DNA from: Archegozetes longisetosus
Lineage: Eukaryota > Arthropoda > Arachnida > Sarcoptiformes > Trhypochthoniidae
Direction of reading: 5' to 3'
Assembly: GCA_018873245.2 (NCBI GenBank)
Contig: JAEMBT020000001.1
Coordinates: 3,782,001-3,846,000, forward strand
DNA: 64,000 bases
The notes beneath the pieces were generated by a model. That model saw only the letters and a program-made list of their open reading frames with translations. It made no database searches and was not told where the DNA came from. The position numbers were made by a program, and so were the translations under genes. Positions 47,136 to 57,426 of this stretch are shown here, piece after piece (position 1 is the stretch's first letter; each line of letters begins with the position of its first letter).

Positions 47136-47620
47136 AAAGATAAAAATGTTATTTCACCAATTGACGCGAGTTCTGCACTTTCGTCTCCGCCGAGACTCAA
47201 ATGGCCAACTGTTCCAAGTTGATTGATCACACCTGCTGAAAAAGTACAAGAATTAGTGTTGAGTCTTAAAAACAAAGATAAAAATGTTATTTCACCAATT
47301 GACACAGGTTCTGCACTTCCGTCACCACCAGAACTTGTATGGTCAACTGTTCCACGAACCGACCGAACTGACAATCGATTGGCCACAGCTGTTGAAGAAA
47401 TAGAAGAATTAGTGTTCCGAGTCTTTAAAACAAGAATTAAAGTGCTGTTTCGCCTATTGACGCAGGTTCTGCACTTCCGTCAACGCCGGAACCCAAATGG
47501 CTAACTGTTTCACTAACTGATGGAACTGACAATCGATTGGTCACAGCTGTTGAAGAAATAGAAGAATTATTATTCTGAATCTTTAAAATAAAGATAAAAC
47601 GCTACTTTACCAATTGACGC
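47136..47620. repeat. Tandem repeat, about four units of 138-158 bp
   Basis: Units begin around AAAGATAAAAATGTTATTTC and contain TTCACCAATTGACGCAGGTT or a variant, GTTCTGCACTTCCGTC, and GCTGTTGAAGAAATAGAAGA. The unit anchor GACGC/GACAC occurs at 47163, 47301, 47459 and 47616. One open frame (47223-47504, plus) spans two units but changes phase between them, so coding is doubtful. The last unit overlaps the 3' end of the possible gene on the minus strand. Confidence 0.85.
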
Positions 47621-48206
47621 AATTCTCTTTTTTCCGAGCTAGTTTTAGATTTTTTACTTTCTCCGCTTTCAGGAAGTCGTTTCTTTTGTTTTTCTTACTT
47701 CGGAGCTCTGATTTTTCCGCTTCCCTAAGCTCCAGTTCTATCGTTTTTTCCTAAAAAATCATATAAAAAAATACATTAGAAAAATTGAGAAAATTAAGAA
47801 AAATTTAAACTTACTGTTAAAACTTCAGTTGTACCTTCATACGGTTTTGAAAGAGCCGCCATGAAAAGACATTTTCTTAATCTCTCTTCGTCAGGCATCC
47901 AACCATCTAGTCCTTCAGGCCACAGGCTTTCCATTTCTTCATACATGATCTCTGGAAAAAGATAAAAAGCATTAGAAAAATTTTCTAAATAAATTCTAAA
48001 TCGGACTTAATATCTATTTTATTCAAATTAAGTATTGGTTTACCAATATATTGAAGTCTTCGATAGCTTTAGCTTCCAATCATTTGCTTCTTTCTTTTAT
48101 TACTGATATTTTTGTCACTACTTATATTCGAAATTAGTATTGAATTCAAACTCCAGTAATTGTCATATTTCTCTTTGAGAGGCCAAAGAATCACGTGTTT
48201 GTTCAT
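47607..48206 (-). pseudogene. Three-exon gene of unknown function with one in-frame stop
   Basis: Reading the minus strand, exon a (48206-48044), exon b (47951-47815) and exon c (47750-47607) join through good GT-AG sites with matching phases. The frame runs from MNKHVILWPLKEKYDNYW to KKENCVNW, about 148 codons, broken once by TAA at 48069-48071. Exon b is the most gene-like: EEMESLWPEGLDGWMPDEER then RLRKCLFMAALSKPY. Exon c is Lys/Glu-rich and helical. No family is recognised. Either a young pseudogene, or a shorter gene starting after the stop with another first exon. It ends inside the tandem repeat. Confidence 0.4.
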
Positions 48207-48329
48207 AATTGATTCCTATCGAAACAGTCTTCGACAGACATATTGATAAATACAAATTATTTACAATAAAAAACAATTAAAACGCAAAACATTTGTCATT
48301 AGACCGAATGTATTGGCTTGATTGATAAG

Positions 48330-50258
48330 CATACCCAAGCAAATAATGCATTTATTTAGTTCAAAATATGCATGCAAATATGCTTAGAAGAATACAAAAC
48401 ATGCCATAAATCATGCGCTTTTAAATGAAGATTGTTGCATTGCAATTGACTACAAAGGACATTTTTAGATTATCTATTGTAAAACTCGTGCGATTTGATC
48501 GTAATAACGCCTTAAATCTACTGAATGCTCGCTCAACGTTACAAGAGGTAATCGGTGCATATCGAAAGTTGGCGACGTCATCAACGGTAAGATCAACTTG
48601 AATTTCTTCAAATGATGACTTTCCCCCATTCAAAATGTCATTAATTGCTCTTATTGGCTTCAATCCATGATTTTTATCCAGTACTTTTTTCAACTTCAAT
48701 TGAGCTTTTTCTGCAGCAATTCCATGACAACTTTTTGATGCACTTTCGAAATTCTCTAAGAGAAAAAGAGCATCGTTCAGTGTCAATTTTGAGTCTTGTA
48801 GCTTTGTCAGAGTGGTAAGAAATATGTCAAAATTAGCAGCGATATATGCAAGCTCTTCCTTCAGTCCACTAACAAACAAATCTTGAGCAGTTTCAATGCA
48901 GACTGCATCAGTTTTATCAAGGGAGTCAATAATCAACTGCACAGCTTCATAATGTTTACTGTAGTAAACAGCAGCATCGATCCAACTTGACCATCTGGTG
49001 ACAACAGGTTTAGGAGGAAGTGGCGTATCGGGTGACAGTTCTTTAAAGAGAGCTACTCTAGAGGGCGATTTTAAGAAGACTTTCTTTACAGTTGCAATCA
49101 TCTGGTCTACCTTCGGAAATTGTTTTCGAATCTCTTCAGCCACTCTGTTGACTCCGTGAGCCAAGCAAGTTAAGTGTATCATCTTTGGAAACAGCAATTT
49201 TTGCAACCCTATTCCACACTTCACCATGTAAGGTGCCGCGTCCGTAACGCACAGTAGCAACTTTTCATGTTTAAGTCCATCAGGCCATAGTATTTGTAAC
49301 GAATGGGTTACCAGCTGGGCAATGGTAGTGTTGTTTGTCTTGTGAAGTTCAGCGATATTCAATAGGTATGGAGGTGATATTGACCCATTCAAAGCTCCAA
49401 CTATAACACATCCGATATTTCTACCCAATTTATCGACAGTTTCATCAACCGATAGCCAAATGTTCTTATCAGCTAGATTATGTCTAATCTTATCCATTGT
49501 GTTATCGTAACATTTCTTAAGATAGTTTCGACGAAACGTTCGTATGTCTGGTACGTGAAACTTCGTATACTTGAGCAGGAATGATATAAACTCAGGGTTT
49601 GAGAGCTTCTGGAAAGGGATATCGGCAGCCAGCATCATAGCAGTGAGGTCTTCGCAGAAAGTTACGGATCTGTCCTGTAGTAATTCTTTATTCATCAAAG
49701 GTTGAATCTTCTTATTTCTTTCAACTGCTCTTTTGTGACATGCAGATGACACGTGTTGTTTTGCTTGAAACAACTTTCCAGCAGCAACGTTCTTCTCGCA
49801 TGCTTGACAATAAAGCACTTGGCCATCTGTAGAAAATACACCGCTTCCAAATAGCTGTATATACTTTCGAAGTTTGGCAGCATTAGATTGTTTTACTTTA
49901 CCCATTTTTCATTGACTTAAACAATAGAAAATGGATTCAAACAGACACAAAATAAAATGTGCTGACTAGCTTTTAGATATATTGAAATCACTTGACCAAT
50001 GGCTCATTGACAATGAGTGTTTTATCAAGGATTAAGTTTGAGGGAAATATATCTATGGATTTACCTAGGAATCTAGGTAAACTGCTAAGAAATGCAGTAA
50101 CATGAAAAATATGCAATGCTCACTGGAATATGCAAAAATATGCAAAGTAAAAGCAATCCAAATTAGCTCAAATAAGCGCATTATAAGTCCGTTAGCAGCC
50201 GCAAACACGATTTTATTACTTTAGAGTGACATGCATTTGCATGATTTGCCTGGGTATG
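48330..50258 (-). mobile_element. Structurally complete hAT transposon, 1929 bp
   Basis: Inverted ends CATACCCAAGCAAATAATGC (left) and, reversed, CATACCCAGGCAAATCATGC (right). Exact 8-bp target duplication TTGATAAG at 48322-48329 and 50259-50266. It contains a single uninterrupted transposase gene. Sub-terminal ATGCAAATATGC-like words recur at both ends (48367-48392; 50117-50142). All parts needed for movement appear present, so it may be, or recently was, active. Confidence 0.93.
48421..49905 (-). CDS. hAT-family transposase, intact 494-aa frame
   Basis: DDE transposase of the BED-finger hAT type (the group that also gave rise to CGGBP1-like host proteins). Residues 33-57 hold a BED-like zinc finger (YCQACEKN then HVSSACH). 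The catalytic core shows the first Asp at 154 (SVDETVDK), the second at 222 (CVTDAAPYM), the CLAH motif at 247-250 and the conserved RW at 304-305 (TRWSSWID). The C-terminal hATC dimerisation block contains NVERAFSRFK and LLRSNRTSFT. No stop or frameshift, and the start Met is the first in frame. The protein differs clearly from the broken transposase at 21664-23695, so the two elements are distinct families. Confidence 0.93.
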   Translation of the reverse strand: MGKVKQSNAAKLRKYIQLFGSGVFSTDGQVLYCQACEKNVAAGKLFQAKQHVSSACHKRAVERNKKIQPLMNKELLQDRSVTFCEDLTAMMLAADIPFQKLSNPEFISFLLKYTKFHVPDIRTFRRNYLKKCYDNTMDKIRHNLADKNIWLSVDETVDKLGRNIGCVIVGALNGSISPPYLLNIAELHKTNNTTIAQLVTHSLQILWPDGLKHEKLLLCVTDAAPYMVKCGIGLQKLLFPKMIHLTCLAHGVNRVAEEIRKQFPKVDQMIATVKKVFLKSPSRVALFKELSPDTPLPPKPVVTRWSSWIDAAVYYSKHYEAVQLIIDSLDKTDAVCIETAQDLFVSGLKEELAYIAANFDIFLTTLTKLQDSKLTLNDALFLLENFESASKSCHGIAAEKAQLKLKKVLDKNHGLKPIRAINDILNGGKSSFEEIQVDLTVDDVANFRYAPITSCNVERAFSRFKALLRSNRTSFTIDNLKMSFVVNCNATIFI

Positions 50259-50929
50259 TTGATAAGTTTCTAGACTGACTAGTTTTCAGTAATTTTTTCA
50301 GAGATTTCTCAGCAAATAATTCAATTATGACCTAAATGATGATGATTGACCTGACCAGTCTGTTCCTGCCACTTACCAAAGAAATTTCTAAATTTCTCTA
50401 TCGCCATTGAAAAATGAAAGAAATGATCGGTGAAAGGGACTTTTTTGACATAAACCATCGCCATTTGAAGAATACTGCTCATAACTTGATGCTTTTTTTC
50501 CTTTAAACAATCCACTAACTCTGCTTACTGCCTGACTCGATTGATCAGATTTTCGCTCAAGAGGTTATCGGTGGTGAATACGAATAGATCCAAGCCTACA
50601 GTTGAAGTCCTCTGAATGCGGGACTCGAATTACTGGGACAGGCATTTAGCTGAACATTTTAGAGTATCAACTGGAAGAGCGCATCAAATTGTGCGCAATA
50701 ATTTTTACGTGTGGAGGTTTGTGTCGAGTGTCACTATTTTGGTAATTTTTGAGAATTGACAAAATGGAATGCATAAAATCTTTGGCAAGTGGTGGGAACA
50801 GATGAGTCAGGTCAATCATCATCATTCAGTTCATATTTGAATGATTTGTTGAAAAATCACTGAAAAAATTACTAAAAACTAGTTAGTCTAGAAACTTATC
50901 AATCAAGCCAATATTTAATGAAATTCAAT

Positions 50930-51365
50930 ATCCCTTGAATAGAACAATAAACTTTTTGCAGATAATAAGGGTCTATAGTGATACCATCCTTTCAAGCTAA
51001 TTTGAAGATTGAAGCTATCTTCGAGTCTGTGTCTTCCCTCACGATTATCGGGAAAGATTTGTATAATAATAGTATAGTTGGCAGTAGAAAAGCTTCAAAA
51101 TTCCTAACAACAAAACTATAAACAGTAAAAGTTGGTAAACACCGATTTTGTCAATAAATCAAGCAACACACCACTAGCACCTGTAATGAAGACACCTGAA
51201 ATAAGCATAAACTTGGCACAAGGATAGGTATAAAAATTCCAGAAACTGTACTCATAATCATAATAACGAGTGCATAAATGCTGATCACAAGTCCATAAGC
51301 TTTTTCGCGCATTTCTTTATTGGACGCATCGAAAGGCAAAAATGGGGCTATAATTGACATCGACA
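50930..51365 (-). pseudogene. MFS transporter fragment (SLC18B1-like), decayed
   Basis: The minus strand from 51365 reads MSMSIIAPFLPFDASNKEM then YGLVISIYALVIMIMS, matching the first two membrane helices and loop of a vesicular-amine/SLC18B1-type MFS carrier. After frame changes come GVFITGASGVL (helix 3), a hydrophobic stretch, and IIIQIFPDNRE, which is a landmark of that family's helix 4 to helix 5 loop. At least two shifts and several stops. The downstream end is cut by the mariner-like relic. Confidence 0.7.
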
Positions 51366-51649
51366 AAATTTAAGTAAAACTGACTTTCGACAATATGTCG
51401 AAATGCAATGCAAAATATATACAACTAGAATTTTCTTATTAATTAGACAAAATTTGCACAGAATGGAATTTAGGAAAAGTAATAATTTACGATCAACACT
51501 TCAAGACTCAGTGCTGCGAAGTTAACAAAGGAGTATGCCTAAAATGACCTAAGCGCGTCCACTAACGGAACATATCAGATATTATACAGCACCAAGACCT
51601 ACTTCAGAAATAAAAGTATTTTGTCAATCGATGCATCCATTCAAGAGTT
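51366..51649. other. Spacer between two relics
   Basis: Nothing recognised. Confidence 0.5.
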
Positions 51650-52640
51650 ATAGCCAAAAAATATGAAGGTTTTGATAGTATTGGAACGGGCTAGTGGGCT
51701 CCAAATAGAAATACAATAGACGTGTTTGGTCCATATAAAGCCAACATATCAAATGCAAAAATAATGGAGTAACTCCTAGAAGTGGGAGGTCCCTTGTAAG
51801 CTTCTTCCAAAGGGGTGATGTCTTCCTTGTTGATCGAGGATTCCGCGATGCTGTACCCAAACTCGAGGCGCTTAGGCACAACGTCAAAATCCCTGAACCC
51901 GTTGATAAAAACAAAGCAGAATTGTCAGCAATTCAGGCAGATCGGTCCCGCCTCGTCACCAAGTGCTGATTCGTTTTTGAAATCGTGAACGGGCGACTGA
52001 AACAATTGTTCCGGTATTTCGACAAGGTGTGTACCAATGATTTCCTCAGTCACTGCATTTCTGGCTTTCAGATTGCCGCATCAATCCTAAATGCCTTTCA
52101 CTCTAGAATTGAGTCAGACATCAATGATCGAGTGGGAGCTGCGCAAGCCATGTTAAAAAGTCTTGAGCAGCCAAATCTCCTGGCCGCTCTCGCTGAGGAG
52201 CAAAAACTCAATCGGAGGTCAGCCAAATTCGTGTCCATAATCGTGAACTCTGAATTAGTGTTGCCGAAATTAGACATGACTGACCTCCGTAATATATCTT
52301 TGGACTCCTATCAGCTGAAGCAAGTGTGCTCCTACTTTATTGAACACACAAGTTCCTCGGGAGATCTGAGATCCAAGTAGCTCGACATACAGGGCCACTC
52401 GATCTCAGTTCTCTGGGGATTTCAGCTGAAGAGCCCATGCTCCTCCGAGCGCGGCTTTAGTCTCGGCACCGCTCCTCTACAAAATATCATATCAATGTTT
52501 TAGTAGATATGGCCAAACACGATGCTGAGTCAGTCTTGTACTACTGCTGTCAGTGCAAATTTGGCCTGAGAATGGTCGGGTGTTGTGCCCACGTTATGAC
52601 CGTATTTTGGTTCATATCCGATTTCCAAGTCCCGTAGAAT
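51650..52640 (+). pseudogene. DDE transposase with C-terminal SWIM-like finger, decayed
   Basis: Plus strand: DVFGPYKANISNAKIME, a stop, then RGDVFLVDRGFRDAVPKLE (the DRGFRD block of DDE_Tnp_4-type nucleases), DKNKAELSAIQADRSRLVTK, a stop, and an open stretch 51985-52380 with VNGRLKQLFRYFDKV. It resumes with a SWIM-like YYCCQCKFGLRMVGCCAH near 52540. The 11345-11605 fragment is the end of a sibling copy. GC is higher than in the neighbours, as expected for a younger or horizontally acquired element. At least two stops and frame changes make it inactive. Confidence 0.8.
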
Positions 52641-53978
52641 CTTTAGATGGGATTTGCATGATTTGGAATCCACTGACAACGAGCAAGATTGATGACGTTT
52701 GGCATTTTTGTATTTTACACTAAAATAATTCAAGTATACCTTAATTATTTTATAATATGGCTTAGTTATAAAATATTTTAAATTTTTACACATTCCTAAG
52801 TTGCCATACATATTTGGTTACAATGTATCCGCAATTATTTTATATTTTAAAATGAAGTTCTTAAGTATTTTCACTATTAATATTTGATTAATTTTAGCCT
52901 GTAACTTCCTAAGCGATTCGCTGATCTCAAAAATTCTTTTGACTAATTGAATATCTTGTCCCAGGCTACAACTTAAGTGGGTCACCGTTGGGGGACATCG
53001 ATAGGCCAGAGTCTATGGGTTTTGGGCATAGTCCTTTATCTTTTATTTATAATGAGCCCCTTTGTTTTTACAAGTAGTATTTTTCGTTTGATTCATAAAA
53101 CGTACTGAACTTGAACACCAGTCTCAACTGGAGTCAATTTGTAACAGAATAAATCTAACTGTTGAATGAAGGATTTTGTTGATAAACAGCTTGATCTCAT
53201 GCAAAAAGCATTTGAATAAGTTTTGTAAAGTAGTTGACTCTAAAAATATTTATTTGAAAGTTTTGAAAGAATGCGTTAAGTGACTTATTAGAAATGACTA
53301 TAAACACACTGATTATAGGCTGAACTGAAACTACTACTACTAATATTAATAACTAGTACTGAATTATTTTGATCAAAAACAAAATTTAACTATCAAAATT
53401 CTCTTATTTTGTACATTTTTATATTAAAATTTTTTGTAACCGAGTTTGACAGCCGAAATGTGTAATTTCACCAAAATTTTTCGATCAACTCTAATAAACC
53501 GAATATGACCGCCGAATTTTTTTTTAGATGACAAGTAATTCAACACTACTAACAGCTTATTACTAATAAACTTTTTCTTTAAAGTAGTTAACAAAATACA
53601 AGTATCAATCTTTTTTCAAGTTAACTGCCTCCCAAAGTTATCCATTATTGGGATCCTTACTCTCTTGGCCTATATGGAGGTCAACGGTCTTTTAAAACTT
53701 CATCTCATAACAAAAATATGCACTTAAGTCACATTTGATATTAAATGTTAACTAAGTACAAGTTATTAAAATATTACTTTAATTTTTCTCACAGCCACAA
53801 TTACACAACAGAATAAAGTTTAATCAATTGAATAAAAAAAATTTAAAACAATTATATTAACAAAACTATCAAATTTTAAACAATACTTAATAAACTTTTT
53901 AATAAAGTTGACAAAAATCTAGTTTAGAGTCCATTTAGTGAAACAAAGCGATTGCAAATGTAGTTCATCCAGAACTTG
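52641..53978. other. Intergenic, no gene seen
   Basis: AT-rich. Two short related words (GAGTTTGACAGCCGAA and GAATATGACCGCCGAA near 53440-53520) suggest a small decayed repeat. Confidence 0.45.
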
Positions 53979-53986
53979 ATTATAGG

Positions 53987-54378
53987 TAGGATAGTATTTT
54001 TCGGTTTAAAAAAATAAAAATCGGCGGTATTTTTCGGTTTACTTCGGTCTAATAGTCACGTAATTCAAGGTTTATATTTTTAGAACAAAAAACAATTAGA
54101 GAAAACAAATGATTTGCTGTAGTAATCCTCAAAAGATTCTTCTATATCTTTATTAAAGTATAAAATGCAGTATATTTTAGCGAATTAACACCCAGATGGG
54201 TTCTTCGATTGGTCATAACACCACGAAATTTGTTGAAAGACCTTCCGATTACTCAAAAACCTGCTATATACAGACTTTTTGCAAACTGACCGCTTCTCCA
54301 GTTTAAAACCGAAAGAGCAAACTCTGTTTCGTGGGTTTTCCGACGAATTTCAGTATTAAACAGAAAAATACTATCCTA
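53987..54378. mobile_element. 392-bp hAT-type MITE
   Basis: Inverted ends TAGGATAGTATTTTTCGGTT and (reversed right end) TAGGATAGTATTTTTCTGTT. Flanks ATTATAGG and ATTATAGA agree at 7 of 8 bases. Non-coding; the left sub-terminal region repeats TTTTTCGGTTTA. It lies 26 bp past the end of the small coiled-coil gene. Confidence 0.82.
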
Positions 54379-54403
54379 ATTATAGATAACGAAATTTCAT
54401 CTT

Positions 54404-54877
54404 TTATATGTCATCGATAAAAACTTTGAAGATTTCACTCAATTTCGATGGCAAGACTTCGGTGATCGCATCTCTCATTAGATGCATCTCTTCTTTAAGT
54501 TCTTTTAGTTGTTGCTTCAACTCTGAGTTGTTTTTCTCATTTTCCACCGACTGTTTGTCAAACGCACTCTGAAGTAAAGTCTTGTTTTCCAAATGATGTT
54601 TATTAATCTCTTCTTTAAGCTTCTGATTCTCTTTGAGTAAATCAGCCAACAAACCGTTAGTCAATGATTTGTTGTTCTTCATCTGATCCAAAACTGTTGA
54701 TTCAATTGATTTCAACGACTCATTCATAGACTTAATGCTCGAATCAATAGACTGCGTAAAACCATTATTACTATTAAACGAGTCAATAATAGTCTTCAAT
54801 AGTTGTGATTGTGTTCCGCCATTCTTTTCAATCAACTGTGAAATATCTTTCAATAATTGCTTTTCGTCGATAGTCAT
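54404..54877 (-). CDS. Coiled-coil protein of unknown family (short paralogue)
   Basis: 157-aa open frame, not recognised. Almost entirely predicted helix with heptad-spaced Leu/Ile and Glu/Lys/Asn/Gln; no signal peptide, membrane segment or cysteines. It aligns with the second half of the 349-aa gene at 43129-44178: LENKTLLQSAFDK and the C-terminal KEEMHLMRDAITEVLPSKL are shared, as is a weaker N-terminal block (LLKTI..SF). Conservation of the last 30 residues suggests a functional C-terminal module. Start is the first Met. Low similarity elsewhere implies old duplication or fast change. Confidence 0.65.
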   Translation of the reverse strand: MTIDEKQLLKDISQLIEKNGGTQSQLLKTIIDSFNSNNGFTQSIDSSIKSMNESLKSIESTVLDQMKNNKSLTNGLLADLLKENQKLKEEINKHHLENKTLLQSAFDKQSVENEKNNSELKQQLKELKEEMHLMRDAITEVLPSKLSEIFKVFIDDI

Positions 54878-57256
54878 GATTGATAGAAAGTTTTTCAGTA
54901 TTTGTTATTAAGTTAGAAACTGTGTTATGAACTGACACGTATGAAAAGCAACGATAGTTTAGTTTTGAGGTAAAAATGATGTCAATAGGAATTTGCCGTT
55001 AATCAGGAAAAACCCGTTCCTCTTCGTGTTCTTCATTAGTACATCTCATATACTGACACGGCATGCCTAAGGATAAAACTCTTTTTTGCTCAAACTTGTT
55101 CTTTAAGCACACTTTTCAAAAGAAAATTAGGGAAAAGTCACTCAGATTAACAGTTTCATGATTAAGGAATCTCTTAGAAAATCTTCTCAAAAAATGTGCG
55201 AAATATTGACTGAAAACTTAGGAAAATCTATAATCTGTTTGATTTGAAGCTTAAAGTGCGCAGATCAATACACTTTATTGTGTGAATGGTTGTTAGAACT
55301 GGTTGAGTAAAAACTTATTCTCATTCAACACTCGAGTTCTCATTCACGCAATAAGTTTGTTCTGCAAAATAAAAGCATCAGATTATTGAACACAACTAAG
55401 CTTTGACTGAAGTACAGGCTTTAACAAAATATTGATATTAGAACTTGACCTTCAACTTGAACAAGAAGATAACACCCACTCTGATCAATAATCAGATTAT
55501 AATCAATCAATGAAAGTGTGGACTAAAACGTCAGATCATCAAACATAAAGATCCGTAATAACTATTATTTGTTATGTTATGTTGCAAACAGAAATTGATT
55601 ACTATTTACACTAAAAGAATTGACTTAAATCAAATCCATGTAATTAATCAAATGCATGTCAATGTCTTACTTGCTTTAGAGCCGGACTTAAAAGTTTAAT
55701 ATGACTACAAAAATGAATAAACTAGTGAAATACGTTTTCGTTAGCTAAAATTGAACACTCGATCAAAGGATTATCTGTCAATTTTTAAGCAGATGCAGCT
55801 TTACATAAGATCCAATATCAAACAAAATCTATTCCTAGGTTCCAAAATGAGATTACCTAAGAATAAATTACTTTTCCATTTAAGGATTTCAGACACTAAC
55901 TCATCGACTGAACCTTGAAATCGGATTTTGATTAAGTTTTTATTTCATCAACATTTTGTTATTTAGCGTACTTAATGCTAAAGCTCTCATTACAGAATTA
56001 GCTCTAATCAACTATTTTCAGTGGCATTCACATTAAGCCATAACACATGATTTAAGCAAAAGCTCATCCAAGTGCTCGTTAATTATCTTGATTTATGGAA
56101 AATATTTTCCAAAAACTCTTATCTCTTCCGTTCGAAGTCAATCCAAATGACAATTAGGAAAATTTTAGCTCAAAGCAATGTCACAAATTAAGCAAAGCTC
56201 ACATGAGAGTGCAATATAACTAAGTTTTTCAATCCAATAACTAAATAATCAGTCATTCTTCAGGAGTTATCGTAGACTAGTCTAACAAATAAATGTTAGA
56301 ACTTATGATTATTTGAGATATTTTTGATTTAAATAACTAAATATGAATAAGAGTGAGGAGAAGCGATCAAACTTGAAAAGCATAGAATAGAGTAAAACGC
56401 ATTGAAGGCCTTACTTCACAGTTAAGAGTATTAGTACTGCTTTAAAAGTTAATTAGCTGTTAACTGTATATTAATGAACACTGAAAACTTGTCAGATTAT
56501 TGACAATTGGTAATTAAATAGCAATTGAAAATTTGTTAACAATTACTTTTATTACATCAAAATATATTTGACCACATGTTTTTTGTTTTCAATTACAGTA
56601 GTTTTAAATAAAGTCATAATACAATTGTAATAATAATAGATTCAACTTAAACCTCATTATGATTATTATCAAAAATTGGCTAATCGTTTCTGTACTTTAA
56701 TCATAATCTACTGTCGCATTAGTTGAGTAACAATTACTTAAGATTTAATCTTTCTTTGCTTCAATCAAATCGAAATCACAATAAATTAGGAAATATTTCA
56801 CTCTTAAGAGTGAGACTAAGGAGAGAAAAATAAAGAACTCTTGTGTCATATTAAGAATTGCTGATTAAGTAACAAAAAATGAAATCACATGAAATGAGTC
56901 AACACATGAATACCCGGTTTATTCTTGCGTTAAATTAAAAAAACAAACTCAATAACTTCTAGTTTATATTAAGTACAGCTCAACACAGAGTAATAAAGAG
57001 ATAATTAATTATAGATTTGATCGCAAAACATATTCTCGTTCATTAAAATATATACACAATCAAGTTGTTGATTAAAAAAGTTAACCAAAATAAACAGCAG
57101 CCAAACAATGATATCTTTATGACGATAATTTTCAATCTAACACAAAAGATATTTACGGCTTTTAATTGACGACTATGTCATTTTACATATCCTTTCATTT
57201 AGTTAACTATTTAAACATTTGTTCAATAAATCAGATAAAAAATTTGAGTCCAAATC
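54878..57256. other. Intergenic, no gene seen
   Basis: 2.4 kb of AT-rich DNA without recognisable exon or repeat. It may hold the promoter of the short coiled-coil gene. Confidence 0.5.
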
Positions 57257-57360
57257 AAATTAGATTTGAATGCACTGAAATTAAATTAGATTTAAATGTA
57301 TTGAAACCAAATTGGATTTGAATGCAATGAAACGAAACTGTACTTGAATGAAGTTTTGAA
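57257..57360. repeat. 26-bp minisatellite, four units
   Basis: Units start at 57257, 57283, 57309 and 57335 with consensus AAATTAGATTTGAATGCAAT followed by GAAACC, one to eight mismatches each. It lies about 70 bp past the stop of the Ser-rich gene. Confidence 0.85.
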
Positions 57361-57426
57361 TAGATTAGAATTGATTAGAATTCTATTAGGATTGAATTGA
57401 GACTAAGAGTAAAATATGAACAAAGA

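Larger units (their letters stand above)
48311..50918 (+). mobile_element. Mariner-like relic, split by a nested hAT
   Basis: The outer sequence TTGGCTTGATTGATAAGTTT, preceded by TA, is present on the left (48311-48329 continued at 50267) and inverted on the right (to about 50918), followed by TA. Arms of about 60 bp or more match: the left arm is interrupted exactly at TTGATAAG by the hAT, while the right arm is uninterrupted. Between them, at about 50660-50715, the plus strand reads FRVSTGRAHQIVRNNF, the second helix-turn-helix of a mariner transposase, with flanking stops. Without the hAT the relic is about 0.67 kb. Confidence 0.72.

Noticed and set aside
47223-47504. 93-aa gene within the tandem repeat
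   Set aside because: The frame changes register between units, as expected from decayed repeats, not a maintained protein.
51985-52380. Stand-alone 131-aa gene
   Set aside because: It is the open middle of a longer transposase relic whose preceding and following parts are recognisable in the neighbouring sequence.
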